Assembly (NCBI GenBank): GCA_035048815.1
Contig: JAUCBN010000047.1
Coordinates: forward strand, 12,614,001-12,678,000
DNA: 64,000 nt
DNA from: Abelmoschus esculentus
Lineage: Eukaryota; Streptophyta; Magnoliopsida; Malvales; Malvaceae
Direction: 5' to 3'
Shown here: in pieces, positions 61,648-64,000 of the stretch
Numbering within the stretch: the first letter of the stretch is position 1
Layout: the number at the start of each line of letters is the position of its first letter
Position numbers and translations under genes: made by a program
Notes under the pieces: generated by a model
Database searches by the model: none
Seen by the model: the letters and a program-made list of their open reading frames with translations, nothing else
What the model was told of the DNA's origin: nothing

Positions 61648-63727
61648 AAAATCTGGGTTTTTTTTTTCCTTCCTGTTCTTGCTAGCAAACGGCTTCCAGT
61701 TCTACCTTCCCCACTCTCTTTCCAATCAGTTGTTCTCCATGTCCTCCGTTTTCTCTGTATTTTTTTAGTTCTTTTGTTTGAAATTGGTGCTAATTGTAAA
61801 TACATAAGCACGAATCTATGAGAAAGAAAGTATAAATGACTTCATGGATCTTTGTTTCTAAATTTCTATTAATACGGACCGACCTGTATCACACATCAAA
61901 TTTTAACTATTTAAATTCGATATTTATTGTTTATTATTAATACTATATTAAATCTTAAGTTTCACCTAATTGTGATTATTTATTGCAACTTGCAACTATT
62001 GTTCTTTAACATATAGTAGATATAGTAGCTTACAGAAATTAATAAGATGGGAGGGTGGAAGTGGACTCAACTAATAGGGTAGATGGAGCTAACTTTCAAC
62101 TCACTGAGTTGTCGCTTAGAATTCAACAAATGTTTTTTGTTTTTATTTAGTATTTTTTTAAGATTTAATATTAATTAATTTTAAATTTTAAGTCTTACAA
62201 TTTAAGCTTTTTGAAAAATATTTGCTATCCGGTAATCAGTGATATAAGTATCAAGTACGTAAGAGTGTGGAAAGACAATTATCTCTAAAGATTTTTTTAT
62301 TCTTATTTTTTTATTTAATTTATTTATAAATTTGCCCCTAATTTTAATACTTACATTTTGCTCTCAATCCAAAATCATGGTTTCGTCTCTGTCGGTGACG
62401 GAACTAAATAAGGATGAGGAATGATAATTACCTCCTATCCTTTTCACTCCAAAATTTTTGTACATTTGTCCTCGTATTAAATTTTTTTAAAATGATTATT
62501 TATGAATTTATCCCCTGACTTTTAAATATTTATGTTGTCTTTTAACCTTAAATCTTAACTTCATTCCTGACCTTATCATTAGTTTACTAAAATTTAACCC
62601 TAAACTTTTAACCTTAAACTATAATCTTAAACTTTAACCCTTATTTTTAACCGTATCCATCTCTTCCAATTTAATACAAGTAGATTAAAAAACTTGTTTT
62701 TAACTTTTTTTTCATTACCCATTTTTTTTAACCTTTAGTTACATTTATTTTAGCTGAAAAATTACTTTCACATGTGAAAGTTTGGTACCAGCTGCATTAA
62801 CTTTCAGTTTTTTACTTCACAAATTCCATGGATTTTACTGCAAAAAAAAAAATGCTGGTTAGAAAGATGCATCTGAAAGTGCTCTTTACTTCTCATTGTT
62901 TTTAAAGGGAAATGTAGAGCTTTTACCTTTTAATCTTTTTCGCCTTCTCTAGGGTAAAAAATTTAACTAATAATTACTCTTACGATGACTCAAGTTCAAG
63001 TAACATAATTTATATTATGTGTATATATTTTTAAAGATTAATAATAATAAATATATAATATCATATATTCACATTATAATATTTTTTAAAAAGTATTTTT
63101 AGGTATAAATATATATTTGATTTTCATTAAAGTGTATTGTATGTTTGGCACAATCGAGTAGATATGGTGATATGAATTTTTGAAATTTGAACTCGACCTA
63201 AATAATTTTAGGGAGCTAATTATAAAAAATAAATTTAGAGAACTTAATCGTAAAAAATAATTATAAGAATCAAATTATTAATAAAAATTTAATTTTAAAG
63301 ATCTAATTATAAAAATATGTAAAGACCTAAAAATTTAAGAGAAATATTAATATATTAAAAATTAAAAATAAATGATTTAAATGTTCTTATTTTACGCTTA
63401 AAAGATCACCTTTTTGAGTTTCGGTATAATCTTATTACAATTTAAACTTGAAAAATATTACATAATATTAATTTAAAGTATCCACTTTAAATTAATGAGT
63501 TTAGAGTTTAAGGTTCAAAATTAAAGGTATGATTTAAAAAATTATTGGTAAGGTATATTTTTTATGGTGTAAGTTTAAGACATAAAATATAGAGTAATGA
63601 CTTAGAATTTAAAATTTAATTTTTTTAATGGGAACATAAAAATAGACACGACTAGAAATCGAGAATTTCTACTCTTTTGCCGGTTCCCAATTCCCATGGA
63701 CTTACATAAGCCGTTTGCTCTCGTCGA
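61648..63727. other. 3' flank and AT-rich spacer
   Basis: 3' UTR probably to about 61860. TAACCCTAAAC-type words at 62560-62650 and a clear forward copy of the telomere-like-word family at about 63475-63690. ATCTAATTATAAAAA tracts at 63180-63360 resemble interior sequence of the hAT-like elements. No gene seen. Confidence 0.4.
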
Positions 63728-63895
63728 TTTTTTTTAATTTAGTTATAGTAGTTGCAATAGTATCTGTTTCAAAATATACTCTCAATCTTAAGACATTGAT
63801 CGCTCAATCACTATACTAGTATTACTGGTGCTCGAACCCGTGATCTCCAAAAATAATAATTATTCCTTTAATCGATTAGGCTAGATGATTCGTAC
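63728..63895 (-). mobile_element. tRNA-derived SINE, copy 6, intact
   Basis: On the minus strand: box A TAGCCTAATCGA, then box B GGTTCGAGCAC, then GTATAGTGATTGAGCGATCAATG and an A-rich tail. Perfect 10-bp direct repeats CTCTCGTCGA at 63718-63727 and 63896-63905 mark the insertion. This is the best-preserved copy, with both pol III boxes near consensus. Confidence 0.88.
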
Positions 63896-64000
63896 CTCTC
63901 GTCGAAATTTTAGCTTAAACTAAATAGACCACACTCGGTTGAAGCAAGGAAACCCATCGGCTAATCACAGATCCTACAGAGAAAATTTTACACAAATTCT

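Overview
This window is nuclear DNA from a flowering plant, almost certainly a core eudicot. The coding sequences are split by many short GT-AG introns. The spaces between genes are very AT-rich and full of short degraded non-autonomous transposons, and every recognised gene belongs to a well-known plant family. The genus cannot be fixed from the sequence alone. I see no rRNA, true tRNA, organelle or bacterial features.

Gene layout, left to right: importin-alpha (+, 1919-5273); sucrose synthase of the SUS2/SUS3 type (+, 12595-17424); a LEA_3/SAG21-like small stress protein (-, 18336-18722); a Peter Pan/Brix ribosome-biogenesis protein (+, 20120-22035); an RFI2-like RING-H2 protein whose C-terminal half carries a frameshift and a stop (-, 22634-25699); a RALF peptide precursor (-, 26639-26974); an NF-YB5-like histone-fold subunit (-, 30930-31358); an OTUD6B-like OTU deubiquitinase (-, 35346-36640); a NET3-like actin-binding NAB-domain protein (+, 37832-38687), which faces the OTU gene across a shared promoter region; a YUCCA10/11-like flavin monooxygenase (+, 51101-53093); U1 snRNP protein C (-, 54342-55574); and an acidic protein of unknown function downstream of three heat-shock-element palindromes (+, 61180-61647). 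The genes form no common pathway; this is ordinary eukaryotic gene order. I rebuilt exon joins by hand from reading frame and splice sites, and all join in frame except the RFI2-like gene.

The intergenic DNA (5.3-12.5, 27-31, 31.4-35, 38.7-51 and 55.6-61 kb) is built largely from four repeat groups that I defined by comparing copies within the window: (1) a tRNA-derived SINE of about 170 bp with box A and box B and, for several copies, visible target-site duplications; (2) a Mutator-like MITE with GAGAAATTATATC-type inverted ends and 9-bp duplications; (3) hAT-like elements of about 400-540 bp with TAGGGRTGGG-type ends and 8-bp duplications, filled with degenerate TCGAG/TCGGA/TCGGG words; (4) a dispersed family carrying telomere-like GGGTTTAGG words. 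There is also a 0.6-kb fold-back hairpin element, a probable solo LTR of 540 bp, a local tandem duplication at 39.7-41.5 kb, and low-complexity TA arrays around 48.2-50.2 kb. Some insertions are nested, which gives their relative age.
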